From Scolanthus callimorphus (lineage: Eukaryota; Cnidaria; Anthozoa; Actiniaria; Edwardsiidae), in the NCBI GenBank assembly GCA_033964015.1, contig CM066924.1, positions 10,938,625-11,002,624 of the forward strand: a stretch of DNA of 64,000 nucleotides, in the 5' to 3' direction. Positions 10,702 through 20,969 of this stretch are shown here, in pieces (position 1 is the stretch's first letter; every line of letters begins with the position of its first letter). The position numbers and the translations under genes were made by a program. Below the pieces are notes generated by a model. The model was not told where the DNA came from. It saw nothing but the letters and a program-made list of their open reading frames with translations, and did not search any database.

Positions 10702-11145
10702 CTGCAACAAAAAGGAAGTCATAACAGCTATGGTACAACATCCAGCTGCGCCGGATGACAAATGCCTTCGGCCCGAAAAACGTCTGACATGGTCCGTTGT
10801 GAACCAAAAATATAGAATAGGACTTTTGTTAACAGGGACGGCAAAGCCAGGGAACTAGGGTGGCTTTAGCCCCCGCATATTTTGTAAGTTTTCATACATT
10901 AAATTGCCCCCCACCCCCCATCTTGTCATACACTCTAACTAAATCGCCAAATGGCCCCATCAGATGCATTTTTTTTACAAGAATAGTGTCTCTAAAATAT
11001 AAAGAAAATATCCAAAAACCCATAGTAAAAATTTGTCTGGGAGGCAAAAACAGAACGAGAAGGACTACCAGTCACGACGAAGCCTTTGAACCCTCTGACT
11101 TTTAAAAAATAAAAGACATAGCCATGATTTTATTAGGGTAGCTTT

Positions 11146-11283
11146 AGACCCCGTCCACACTACACCGTTTTAAAACGGAAACGTATACTTTTTGCTCCGG
11201 AAACGGCTATCGTCCACACTACAACGCCGTAAACGATCACCGAAAACGGCGAAAACAATACGAAAACGATAAGTGTGGACGCT
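11146..11283. repeat. GTGTGGACGG-type MITE, copy 2
   Basis: Begins ccccgtccacactacacc and ends aagtgtggacgctgtc, with a third inverted CGTCCACACT in the middle and repeated AAAACGG/CCGTTTT words. It has the same motif as the block at 8340-8697 but is shorter. Non-coding. Confidence 0.55.
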
Positions 11284-11868
11284 GTCAATCTTGGTTGTTT
11301 AGCTGTTACAAGAAAGTTTACACAAGAGAATACTTCAGGTATGTCTTCTGTGGAAGTTTACCTAGCTATGTTCACCTTTCTGGACAATATTCTGCCCCTT
11401 TTTGGTGACCGAAAATGCACAAGCAACTAAGCTTTCAAAAGCAATTCACGAAAGAAACCAACGAATTAATTAATACAGGCTCTCTTATGTTATTTCACCT
11501 TGGAATCTGAAATAAAGTTTACGATTGTCAAAACAGAATTCCACCTGCTTCTAGCATAAAATAAATTTGTTGTGTCAAGTATATTTATGTCAAGTGAGGG
11601 TTTTGTTAACTTTGCTCGCTTGTCTCGCACGCGTTCAGTGCATGTGTGACCACTGCAAATAAGGTCTTTCTCTGAAATTTTTTGCATCCATATTATTAAT
11701 AAGTAATCATACGACTATTCTCGTTCAATTTGGGATTAATTACACTCGTGAGTTTTTCAAAAAGCTCAAATTGCACTCGCCCTAACGGGCTCGTGCAATT
11801 TCAATACTTTTTGAAAAACTCACTCGTGCAATTAATCCCAAATTGAACTCGAAGTCGTATGATTACCT
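11282..11868 (+). repeat. 590-bp dispersed repeat with terminal foldback, copy 1
   Basis: Almost identical over its length to 54580-55168, with only scattered substitutions and small indels. Its right end (11702-11868) is a near-perfect hairpin: the arm containing TCTCGTTCAATTTGGGATTA is repeated in inverse after a short loop. In the 54-kb copy the repeat continues upstream into an ORF-bearing region; here it begins abruptly next to the MITE at 11146-11283. Confidence 0.8.
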
Positions 11869-13324
11869 ATACTTAGTTTACAGTTGACAAGGTTTTCAGA
11901 AAACAGGAACAAATGAAATGCATTCTTCTCGTTGAATTGAACAGTTTTGAAAAGGAGTACAGTTTACAATTGAAAAAGATAGCGGATTCCAATAGGAACT
12001 ATTGTTAGTTATTTAGCTGCTTTCATAGAAGTGGGTTCCCCAGAGAAACTTATTGCAATTAATTTTTACCATGCACAATAAAGTTGTGATGCGGAAGAAA
12101 ATGAATGACACCTTTTATTCAACCATGATTGACAAAGGTTTCCAAACACGAATTACGTCTTTTGTTTTCGTACAACAGCCAGTCCAATCAATCAAGCGGT
12201 CTTTTGTAAAAGCGCAACTCATTAAAGCGCTGTTATTTTGGTCGGTACGTAGCTGCTTAAAGCTCCTCTCTGGTTGGATAATACAACAATACCCTATACC
12301 TCAACACAAAGAACGAGGATAATAGACTAGGGACAAAAGAACTCCTTTGTAGAACGAAAATAATAGAGACAAAAGCAACTACGTCCTCACTGGTCATTTT
12401 CGTTTGTACCACGCCCTGACAGCTACAGCTGCTACAGCTCAATTTGCATAACGTTGTGGAGCTGATTCAAGTTGGTGAAACTGAAGGCAAGTTTCAGGTA
12501 TTTTGCGCTCGTTGGTTGCTCTCTACGATTAGATATGCAATTAACCTGGGCATGATTTTATCTGTATTTACAGGTTTACTTAAACACACTCTATGGCAAG
12601 GAGGGCCAAGCAAGTAGACTGGACAAACGCTTCTCAAATGGTTCAAGTGAAGGCGTTCTCGGAAATCGTGTTTTATGGCGTTCAACGGGATTCGCATAAA
12701 GGATAATCAGGAGCAAATATTGGTTATAGACAGAATGAGATAGTCAGTATAGATGCATAAACTGAGATTATTGGATGTTTTTTTCTCGGGGTAAGTGTAT
12801 GGATTTGAATTCACTAGTTAAATGTTTAGGTTGATAATTGAATTAGTCATTGTGAAAGAGGCACTGTCATGCTTTCTCATGAATTTAGTCCAAACTTGGG
12901 GTCATTTTGAGTAGCTTAAATGCAGTCAAACTCGCTAGAAATCAACAAAATAATCGTCTACGTTTTTTAACTAACCTTTCAGCTCTTAGATCAATACAAA
13001 TTTGGAGTATTTTCGTGTATAATCGAGCGGATGGAATTGGACTGCTAAATGGCATTTTTGAAACATAATATAGGTTCGGAATTGTTTCTGTAGAACACTG
13101 GTCTTATTTTAAAACATTTTGATGAAACAACCGTGACAGTGCCCGTTGAAGTCTAGGTAAAAATGGCTTATTGTGTGGTTCCAGAAATTATCCATAGAAA
13201 GGATAATAGGAAGGGATATCTTTTCCATGCAAATACTGTATTTTTCTTCGGAAATTCCAGAGAGGTGGGGGGGCACTTTTCGACACTCTTCCGGGGGGGG
13301 GATGTTTTCTGGAGCCACACATTA
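11869..13324. other. Non-coding stretch
   Basis: No supported gene. Composition is AT-rich with scattered short ORFs lacking motifs. A polyG run occurs at 13287-13304 (ccgggggggg). Confidence 0.45.
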
Positions 13325-13440
13325 TAGATTCATAGGTAAGTATATGGCTTATTATGGATTAATAGGTAAGTATCTAGATACTTACCTATGAATCCATAAT
13401 GAGCCATATACTTACCTATGAATCCATAATGAGCAATATA
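13325..13440. repeat. Hairpin built of TAGGTAAGTAT units
   Basis: A palindrome centred on gtatctagatac near 13375: the left arm has two units of attcataggtaagtatatgg type and the right arm repeats them in inverse (cttacctatgaatccataat, twice). It is partly tandem and partly inverted, and lies just before the transposon at 13485. Confidence 0.8.
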
Positions 13441-13670
13441 TTTACCTAGAAACTCAATTCAATTCTATTGATCAACCCCAACCTTAGTCTCCTACGCAGC
13501 CCGTGTTTTGTGTCGGTCACGCAACGCTTCCCTCCCCACACACGACTCCTTGCTTTTGGATCACATGCCTTTCCCTTTGTTATTTGATAGACAGTGACAT
13601 GATTTCTTTAGCCAATTAAATTCGGTGCATTGTTATGTTTCAACCAATCTTGTGTCCGTAAACTGTAAAC

Positions 13671-14165
13671 ATGTCAAAAATTGCGGAAGCACATTCACCC
13701 GCTCAAATTTATCTACGTCTTTCTGTGTGGGTTGCGAAAGGTCACGGAAGAAACTCTAAGAAATTAGTCGATGGGAATCGCTGTTTTATTTCTTCCACAG
13801 TAATAGAAAAGAAACGCAAGTTCTACAGAGATATATTTGTTGCTGTTGTTGTTGTTGTTGTTGTACTCATACACTTCGTTTGTAATGTTAAAACAGAAAA
13901 GTTCCATAGATATGAAGTGAGGAATTACTCGGCGACTGATAGTTTGTTTATTTGCAAATCACGCTGCTTCAAAGGTCTCACTAAATGTCAGCGAGCATTA
14001 GCCGACCTTCCCTGGATTAAGCAGGACATTGGGGAACTATTTGGCAATCGAGAGACACGCTCAATGATATGTAGATCATCCAGGCTAACAGCCGGACTAC
14101 AACAACGACAACAACACGGCCCATGCTCGAACGAAGGTGATCAAACACATCAAACACGTCGATAG
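13671..14165 (+). CDS. Unknown ORF carried by 9-bp-TSD element
   Basis: 164 residues from an ATG 186 bp inside the element. It contains a run of valines from a GTT microsatellite (near 13842-13863), then RHYEVRNYSATDSL-like residues (seen as RYEVRNYSATDSLF), then CQRALADLPWIKQDIGELFG. The C-terminal part from the NYSATDSL motif onward is also open in the second copy (50207-50446, minus strand), with few changes. The valine run may be a transmembrane-like stretch or just a microsatellite. I do not recognise the family. It could be a captured host exon rather than a transposon protein. Confidence 0.4.
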   Translation: MSKIAEAHSPAQIYLRLSVWVAKGHGRNSKKLVDGNRCFISSTVIEKKRKFYRDIFVAVVVVVVVLIHFVCNVKTEKFHRYEVRNYSATDSLFICKSRCFKGLTKCQRALADLPWIKQDIGELFGNRETRSMICRSSRLTAGLQQRQQHGPCSNEGDQTHQTRR

Positions 14166-14172
14166 AGTTCAA

Positions 14173-14448
14173 TCAAATAAGCGGCTTTCCAAAACCTGTA
14201 GACAAATTAACTAGTACATCCTTTTTTCTGTTATAATCTGGATATCCTTCTTCTGATGAAAATGTAGCAAGGAAATATGGAATTTTTCTCTGACAAAACC
14301 GAGAGCTTCTTCTAACTTTCAACGAAGTGCGAACTATGTCATAGTTTTGAATTTCAATTGCCTTATCCGATTGGTCAATTTGAAGTGGCGCGAACGGTTC
14401 CCCGGAAATGGAAACCAATTGCTGATTGGTCAAATCGGGGAAAGGCAT
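14173..14448 (-). CDS. Helicase-like fragment carried by 9-bp-TSD element
   Basis: 92 residues from the ATG at 14448, converging on the ORF at 13671-14165 with 7 bases between stops. The C-terminus reads KKDVLVNLSTGFGKPLI, close to the RecQ-type helicase motif I (TGxGKS), with Pro in place of Ser and the protein ending right after it. The same reading is conserved at 49930-50199. Only the region up to motif I is present, so it cannot be an active helicase. Likely a captured first exon of a RecQ-like gene; the family call is tentative. An in-frame extension to 14583 would leave the element and is not chosen. Confidence 0.5.
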   Translation of the reverse strand: MPFPDLTNQQLVSISGEPFAPLQIDQSDKAIEIQNYDIVRTSLKVRRSSRFCQRKIPYFLATFSSEEGYPDYNRKKDVLVNLSTGFGKPLI

Positions 14449-14798
14449 GTGATCCAAAAGCAAGCAGCCGTGTGTGGGGAGGGAAGCGTTGCGTGACCGA
14501 CACAAAACACGGGTGCGTAGGAGACTACCCCAACCTTTCCCTGGAGAATTCAAATCCCTCCCCTTTAGTTTGTTGAGAATCATTATCCGAGTTAAATCCC
14601 TACGAATAACAATGGAAACCGCGTCAACTGTAAACTAACTGTAAGCAAAGATAATCACTAGTTCGTTATAGAAACGATCCAGGAAAGCTAATGCGAATAT
14701 TTTTTGTTGCGTGACTAAGGGTTGTAATAACGGTATTTGTAGGTTCCATATCGTAGTCGATGAACTTCTCCGATAAACATTGACTAAACTTAGGGGTA

Positions 14799-14941
14799 AT
14801 TCGCCTTTGTCACACGGCAGCCATCTTGGATTTTCTAATACAGCGAAGCTGGCATGAAAGCGAGGCCAAGCGTGCAAGCTCACCCACGCATAGTCTTTCT
14901 GTAAGAAAACCAAGATGGCTGCCGTGTGACAAAGGCGAATT
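14799..14941. mobile_element. Short MITE with 37-bp inverted ends
   Basis: Left end AATTCGCCTTTGTCACACGG and the matching reverse complement at the right end (ccgtgtgacaaaggcgaatt); both continue into cagccatcttgg. Total length 143 bp, non-coding, foldback-capable. No clear target duplication. Confidence 0.8.
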
Positions 14942-15689
14942 GTTTAATACATACAGCCTCACGATGTATGATATTGGGCGAAGTTTAAATGCTTCCTGAA
15001 TAAAACCGTAATAGAATAATAGATAAATTATTCCAGTACTAGAACTTAACATCAGGGACGTCGCACGTGGTCTGTACTCATTACGATTCTCGAACTCGAA
15101 CGAGTGGACTTGAGAATGAATAGTTGCATCGAATAATAAATCAATATCATTATACAGCTATGCATGAATTCTTACCCTAAAAAGTACTACAGGATACTAA
15201 ACAAAAGAGGCAGTTTCAGGTGGTAAAGCAGAAGAACGCAGGTAAGCACAGGGACCAGGCTCACATAACCTCTGTGGACGAGAGGGACTGGATCCCTCTC
15301 TGGGTCGATCAAACAAGGCCAGTTGATATTAGGAGACAAATGCAAATAAGTTTATAATGTACTAGGTTACAACGCGCGGAACGGGTGCGAATACAGCTCG
15401 AAGGGTTACTTTTATTCATTTTGTTTTTATTTTCACACATTAGCCTATGGGGCTCCACAGGAGTTCCGCTATTATTATTGTTTGTATGCAATAAAAGACT
15501 TCTGAGATTTGGGAGGCTCACACCTCCTGTGCAGCTCATGGGAATTCAGATATGGAAGTGACCATAAAGAAGTTTATTACGTACATAACTATCAGCTTGG
15601 TCTTGTGTTTTCTCTTAATCTTGCGTTTCAATTATTTACTTATGTATTGGATATTTCAAAGGTTATGAAATATTCCAGGATTGTGGGAC
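14942..15689. other. Non-coding stretch
   Basis: No gene or strong repeat seen. A short ATTATTATTG tract lies at 15470. Several short ORFs lack motifs. Confidence 0.45.
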
Positions 15690-16135
15690 ATTTCGGAGTT
15701 ACGGAATGTGGCGTTATGGGACAGTTCTGAGTTATGGGATAGTTCTTAGTTGTGGGATAGCCTGAGTTACGGGATAGCTCTGTTATGGGACAGTTCTGCG
15801 CTTTGGGATAGTTCTGAGTTATGGGATAGTTCTGTGTTATGGGACAGTTTTGAGTTATGAGATAGTTCTTAGTTATGGATAGCCCTGAGCAATGGGACAG
15901 TTCTGAGTTATGGGATAGTTCTGAGTTATGGAATAGTTTGAGTTATGGGATAGTTCTTTGTTATGGAATAGTTCTGAGTTATGGGATAGTTCTTAGCTAT
16001 GGGATAGCCCTGAGTTATTGGATAGCTCTGTTATGGGACAGTTCTGAGTTATGGGATAGATCTGAGTTATGGGATAGTCCTGAGCTATATAATAGGAATG
16101 TTCTGAGTTATTAGATATCTTTGGGTTATGGGTTA
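15690..16135 (+). repeat. Minisatellite, 18-bp unit
   Basis: More than 20 head-to-tail variants of TCTGAGTTATGGGATAGT, including units with TTAGTT, TGTGTT or CAGT changes and a few shortened units. Borders are gradual at both ends. Confidence 0.9.
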
Positions 16136-16194
16136 TTTCGGAGTTATGTCATATGTCAGGTTAGGCTGTTAGGAGTTGCTCTAGTCTGCTAGCA

Positions 16195-16512
16195 AGTGTC
16201 AGATAAGCGGAGCCAGGTCTCCTCTCCCCATATCTTATATATAGCACAATGGGCCCTATTATCCCTGGGTCCCAGCGGTGCATATATGAGATTAACTCAT
16301 TAACATAATATCATTCAGTTGCTTTGAGAACGAGAGTCTTAATGGCGTCTATGGAAGAGGTCATGTATTAGTGGTGAGTCTCATTGTGCTTACCCTGGGA
16401 CCTGGTGGTGCCTTTTATATTTTTTCCCGCCCTCCCGCCCTTTACCTGCCATTACCATCGTCGGCTCCGCCAGGTATCCTCTCCCCATATCTTATGATAG
16501 CACAATGGGCCC
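16195..16512. repeat. Short direct duplication around 16.2 and 16.47 kb
   Basis: The words CTCTCCCCATATCTTAT and ATAGCACAATGGGCCC occur together at 16218-16257 and again at 16479-16513, each preceded by a cggagccagg/cggctccgccagg stretch. This suggests a duplicated repeat end flanking about 220 bp. Confidence 0.6.
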
Positions 16513-16524
16513 AGTGAGAATATA

Positions 16525-17203
16525 TTACAATTCTGCTACCTTGACAGTATATGCCAAATAGTCCGTCACCGCGGAACCGCCCAGTTTTCCTGTTTTCATC
16601 AGCGTGTTCATTATCCGCGAGTTTGCGGCGACCCACATTGATAGTGTGATATCTAATTTGGGCTTGCTTTTGGAGGCACGTAGTACGATCGCCGTACCGC
16701 CTGAATTCCCCAATTCATGCTCGATTTCGCTATCTGTTGCCAAATAGTTCCAGGTTACAAAATCAGGAATCAAAAGGGCCTTCTCACCTGTTTTTAGCCC
16801 TGCCATAGCTTTGCCTCCCAGAAACACTTGTGGGTCATTGTCAATTCTCGGAGGCGATTGTGCGGACTCTGTCGCTCCAAGACTGACCAACGGATTGTCC
16901 ATGCCAATTCCCTCGATCTTCTTTAATTAACCTCATCGAGCCCCCCTCTTTTGCTAAACTTGTTGTTGTGACTGGGGGCTCCAACTTTACTTTGAAATTT
17001 CCTGCGGCCACGCTCCGCAGTGCCGCTAAAGCCTTCGCCAACAATTTTCGTTGTCCGAGGGTAAATGTAAGCTCGGCTAGGTCCGCGCTTTGGACTTCCA
17101 GGACTTCCAGTGTATTGAGGTCCTCCGCCACCAGAGCATCGATCGTTGCCTTTTTCAGGCCACTCGTTTCACACCAGCTATTGAAGTCAAATTCACTCGC
17201 CAT
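16525..17203 (-). pseudogene. DIRS/Ngaro-type gag-like ORF, frameshifted
   Basis: Two overlapping minus-strand segments. The first (17203-16841, ATG at 17203) has a SAM-like helical domain: LKKATIDALVAEDLNTLEVL and ELTFTLGQRKLLAKALAAL. The second (16902-16525) has GLKTGEKALLIPDFVTWNYL, then KPKLDITLSMWVAANSRIM and DYLAYTVKVAEL. This order matches the gag-like first ORF of tyrosine-recombinase retroelements of cnidarians and other invertebrates. The frame changes near 16870-16900, and the reading stops at 16525 where such proteins usually continue. No RT or recombinase is adjacent. Confidence 0.6.
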
Positions 17204-18082
17204 TCTCAATTTTTTTTACAGGAGTATGAGCTTTGCCGTTGTTCAGCTGTAATCGACATGTATGTGGTTTACTAACCCACAGCACTTATTTATACACCTA
17301 GCACGGGCGGGGATCGGAATTTCCGCCGCCTGTATTTAATTGTGATAAACAAGTCTATCACTCGCTTAAGGTATGAGTATACCTTTGCGCGAGGGATGTC
17401 AATTTTTCGCGAAAAAAATCACTGTCGCGTCATTATTTACACTACAAGGGCCATTTATATATCGTTTTAAAGCTTGTGGAACGGCCCTTCTTACTAAGTG
17501 GTATATTTATATGCAACGTTACTCTGATGGATCGTTTTCGTCGTTTTGTGCTGCAAAGGAAAAGTACCAATTTTTGCTTTTTAAAAGCTCCTGCCACTTC
17601 CAGTTAATGTTAAAAGCTCCAGATTTCCGCAAAATGTATTCCTTAGAGGGCGATCTGAAAAAGGTGTGCGGGATTTTCGATATTTTACATATTTGCGAAA
17701 ATATAACGTAAAACAGGTTGAAAATCGATATTTTTGGCAATGCTAACACAAAAATTAGCATAAAATTTGTTTTGAAGGGAAAATCAAAAATCCCGCACAC
17801 CCTTTTTTAGAACACCTTCTAAAGAATAGATTTTGCTTAAATTTGGAGCTGTGCAATTTAAGTGGAAGAAGCTGGAACTTTTTCAAGAAACTCGGTACTT
17901 TTTTCTTTAGAGCTAAACAAATATATGTTAATGTACAATATCATGAAAACAAAGTTACTCATCAGATAGACCCATCCTCGGAGACCCAGGGGATTTTTCC
18001 TCTAACGTTTCCACTCACGAGAAAAAAAGCCCCTGGGGAACAGTAAGGAACGAACTTGGTCAAAATTCGAAACCTATGCCGG

Positions 18083-18122
18083 CCTGTGATTGGTCGACCT
18101 CGGGAGGTCGACCAATCACAGG
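18083..18122. repeat. Perfect palindrome
   Basis: CCTGTGATTGGTCGACCT, a 4-base centre, then its exact reverse complement. It lies just inside the left end of the 9-bp-TSD element. Confidence 0.9.
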
Positions 18123-18242
18123 CGCGAGTCCTGAACAATGGACTTAACGTAAAACTGAAAATTTGCATAAGGGCAATAACATGACTTGCCGGCGCGTGCC
18201 GGCGCGGCTTGCCATGTAGACATCACGTTCCCAGAATTATTT

Positions 18243-18340
18243 CCCTGCTAGCAGAGGCCTCTTTTATCTGCATTTCGCTGGCTGAGGTTCGCGAACCTCA
18301 GCCAGCGAAATTCAGAGAAAAGAGGCCTCTGCTAGCAGGG
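18243..18340. repeat. 98-bp near-perfect hairpin (foldback MITE)
   Basis: CCCTGCTAGCAGAGGCCTCT at the left is inverted at the right end, and the centre is ggttcgcgaacc. Only a few mismatches over 49-bp arms. Non-coding. Confidence 0.9.
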
Positions 18341-18604
18341 CACAGAATAATCTACAGTGATCAAAGATAGATTCGGTATCACGTCGTTGAAAGCAGAGCA
18401 GCTACTAGTTTTGAAGGGGTTTTACAAGTGACAAGATTAGTTTACCTGAATGAGTTTACCTGATTGAGTTTACCCTGTTCAGGTTCACTTCCCTGCCCTG
18501 TTTAAATCTATCTATCTTTGCACAACTCCCGACGGGATTTGGCGAGAGTCTCAATGCCAAGTCAAATGTGCGAAATTCTAAAAGAAAAAGGACAAGGACG
18601 AAGT

Positions 18605-18865
18605 TCAGGGAAGTTCGATCGTGTAGTCTGCTAAAAAAGGGACTTCTTGTTTCATCTGGTGACAACAAATTGTTCTCGGTTTGCAAAATGAGCAAACAAA
18701 GTCCGAAAATCCATCTGCCAGCGAGACATTTCGTCCAGTTAGTAGTGATAATTTTTCGCCGAGAGACTGCGAGCCGAACAACTTGTGTCTTCTCTTGCTA
18801 TCTACAACAGTTTCACCGCAAATACGGCAGTAATGCCCAATAGGCTTCTTTGGGGTCACACTCAT
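18605..18865 (-). CDS. ZAD-like zinc-finger N-terminal ORF in transposon
   Basis: 86 residues from an ATG at 18865. HYCRICGE and FVCSFC give two CxxC pairs about 45 residues apart with a KLFG motif and SLLTGRNVSLADGF between. This is the layout of ZAD-type or similar DNA-associated zinc-binding N-terminal modules found in cnidarian proteins. The family is suggested, not proven. It ends soon after the second CxxC, with no DNA-binding or transposase domain after it, so it may be a first exon or a captured fragment. It sits inside the 9-bp-TSD element. Confidence 0.5.
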   Translation of the reverse strand: MSVTPKKPIGHYCRICGETVVDSKRRHKLFGSQSLGEKLSLLTGRNVSLADGFSDFVCSFCKPRTICCHQMKQEVPFLADYTIELP

Positions 18866-20439
18866 TTACCGTCAAAGATAACCGTTTATCGTTTATGAAT
18901 GTTTTGAGAAACAAAACAGCGAAATATCGAGAGTACGCGCGTTTAAATTCGCATTTGCCGTATCGCGTTACACAATCTGATGAGTGGATGACAAGTTTTG
19001 ACAGGAAAGGTTAATTACTTAATCCCCAAGGTTATTAACTGGCGTCGCATCGGCCGTGCCGGCTTTTGACCAAGTTCGTTCCTTACTGTTCCCCAGGGGT
19101 TATTTTTTCTCGCGAGCGGGGAGCAGAGGAAAACTTCCCTGGGTCTCCGAGGATGAGATAGACCAACCTTTTAGCTTTAAAATGATATATGAACGACGTT
19201 TGTGGTGTAAATTGTGACGCGATACGAATTTTTTTCCCGCGACACCCTTCAAAGGTATACTCATACCTTAAAGCATAGTCAGTAGAGGGGACTGGTTAGG
19301 CAAGCCGGCGAACTTCAAAGAAACATGTCTTTGTTTGAGTTTATGGGTTGTCATGTGGCATTGAACGTGCACAACCAAAACACTGTAATTAGTACAGCAG
19401 ATTGGTGCAGAATTTAGGTCGAATTGTGCAAATTAATGTTACAAGCATGAAATTTGGCACAATGACAGAGCTTTATACCCTAAGTAGTCTTGATGCAAAA
19501 ACCACGCCCAAACGTGCATACTTTCCGTTTTACAGAGGTGGAATTAATTATCTTGTATAAGAATAAAAGCCTGACTAAACGTTTTCCAAATTCTTCCAAA
19601 CTTCACATAATGTTGAGATTGCATGCCCTTCAAGTTTAGGCAGACAAACCACGCCCAATTGCGGTACTTACAGGTATTACAGTGACGAATGTAAGGGTTT
19701 ACAAAAATAAATTAAGCAAGATAGTTTTTATTGAATCTTTTTGCAACCTATTACAGAAAAATTACCTAGCACCTTCGCAGCTAGCCACATGCCCAAAATA
19801 CCTGTATTTGGCACATTCAACGTCTTTTTTGGCTTTTGAGCTAAGAAAGAGACAGATTTTAAGATTTTATTCGACTTTTCTTGCTTCAACTCTACCACTT
19901 CTTTTCGCAAGTACACTTTTCTATAGGAAAATGTTCTTTTATATAACTTTTCGAACGGTTTTCCACACAATGCAAGACCTCACCAACTATGAGCACCCCA
20001 CTAGCCCGCCAGCTAGCGTAGAAGAAAAAAGGTTGCCTAAAAAATAAACGTTGTCATGTACTGCTTTCTAGCAATTCAATATCCAATTCAATAGGCGAAG
20101 GGAGGCGAGGGATGAACTGTACAATGTAAATGTAAATGTACAATCCACTAAATAACTGTATCTCCGTGTATCTAAAAATCATTTCACATTCTTTCTTCTG
20201 AAAGCAAACGTTTCTTGTAGCGAGTGCATCAATATTTAGTTCCACTATCCCTATATCCAACTTTGGTGACCTAAGTTTCTGCGACAAGTCGGACCTCACA
20301 GGATGGCTGGAGATGGTTGCCCCTACTGTTCATAGTGAGCCCCCTGAAGTCATTGCAGTCGTGATTGACGGAGCCGCCGTTGTAATTACGCTAAAACTAA
20401 GAGAACCGTAAGACGTAAAAGCACTACGCATATATCATT

Positions 20440-20545
20440 CGTTTATTCTTTATGTGCGCCATTACCTAGCAAACAACATGAAGAAGATAGACATTGCCTG
20501 GGACATGGCAACAACAGTCCGAAGGTAGGCGCAAGAGATAAACGT
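20440..20545 (+). pseudogene. Transposon ORF remnant (part 1)
   Basis: A short open stretch containing LANNMKKIDIAWDMATTVR, similar to a recurrent segment of cnidarian repeat proteins that end in a CXC-like cysteine tail. That tail appears 500 bp downstream (20992-21340). A stop and the LINE-like piece at 20575 interrupt it. Confidence 0.3.
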
Positions 20546-20574
20546 CAGGTCAAGGAATAAGAAGACGAGCAGAA

Positions 20575-20905
20575 GCTCGAGAGCCATATCACACATATCC
20601 CTAGATTGACCTCTCTGATCGTTCAAAGACAAACTGCTCTGTCAGAGCATAAGAAAGAGTCGTACCAGTATAAAGACCTAAGGAAAAAAGTGCAACGAGA
20701 ATGCAAATCATCTAAAGCTAAATACTATACTCGCAAAGTGTCAGCTCTGTCGTTACCCATTGGTACAAAGAGGTCAAGTCCTTGAGTGGCAGCACTGACT
20801 CATGTGGTTGGTGGAAGCAGATGGCTGACGATGATGTTCCTTCCATCCAGGAATTATGCGAGAGCTCACTTCAATGTGTTCTTCTATGACCAGACATCAA
20901 GCATC
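20575..20905 (+). pseudogene. LINE fragment, endonuclease-RT linker
   Basis: Translation gives SLIVQRQTALSEHKKESYQY followed by KVQRECKSSKAKYYTRKVS, the typical basic linker between the endonuclease and the RT in LINEs. A frame change then leads to a stretch with WWKQMADDDVPSIQELCE-like residues. No catalytic motifs are present. Length about 330 bp. Confidence 0.5.
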
Positions 20906-20969
20906 GTCAGTTGTACTAACTGAAATTTGGAGCCCGTCCCCCAAGAGCCCCTAATCACCCCTGGTAGGG

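Larger units (their letters stand above)
13485..14527 (+). mobile_element. 9-bp-TSD DNA transposon (Mutator-like), copy 1
   Basis: Terminal inverted repeats of about 85 bp start with TAGTCTCCTACGCAGCCCGT at the left; the right end is the reverse complement (with small differences) ending GTAGGAGACTA. The direct repeat CCCCAACCT flanks it at 13476-13484 and 14528-14536, a perfect 9-bp target duplication. Nine-base duplications and long TIRs are typical of Mutator-like elements, but no MULE transposase is seen, so the class call is an inference. The element carries two convergent ORFs, both also present in the inverted copy at 49850-50803. Confidence 0.85.
17973..19155. mobile_element. 9-bp-TSD element nested in the TTAA element
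   Basis: Perfect inverted ends CATCCTCGGAGACCCAGGG, followed by a shared inverted block with GGGGAACAGTAAGGAACGAA about 60 bp inside each end. The 9-bp direct repeat AGATAGACC flanks it at 17964-17972 and 19156-19164. This is the same duplication length as 13485-14527 and 37201-37548, consistent with a Mutator-like group. It contains a zinc-finger ORF on the minus strand and two hairpins. Confidence 0.88.
17370..19267. mobile_element. TTAA-flanked DNA transposon (piggyBac/Kolobok-type target)
   Basis: TTAA at 17366-17369 and 19268-19271 flanks inverted ends GGTATGAGTATACCTTTG / CAAAGGTATACTCATACC. The inverted similarity extends imperfectly for about 110 bp inward (both arms share cgcgtca, tttacac, tcattttaaagc-like words). 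TTAA duplication fits piggyBac or Kolobok superfamilies. No transposase is recognised. Its interior is interrupted by the element at 17973-19155. Confidence 0.8.

Noticed and set aside
13842..13863. Transmembrane segment (valine run)
   Set aside because: Encoded by a GTT microsatellite; length differs between element copies, so not evidence of a membrane protein.
15875..16114. ORF through the 18-bp minisatellite
   Set aside because: An 18-bp unit without stops gives an open frame by arithmetic.
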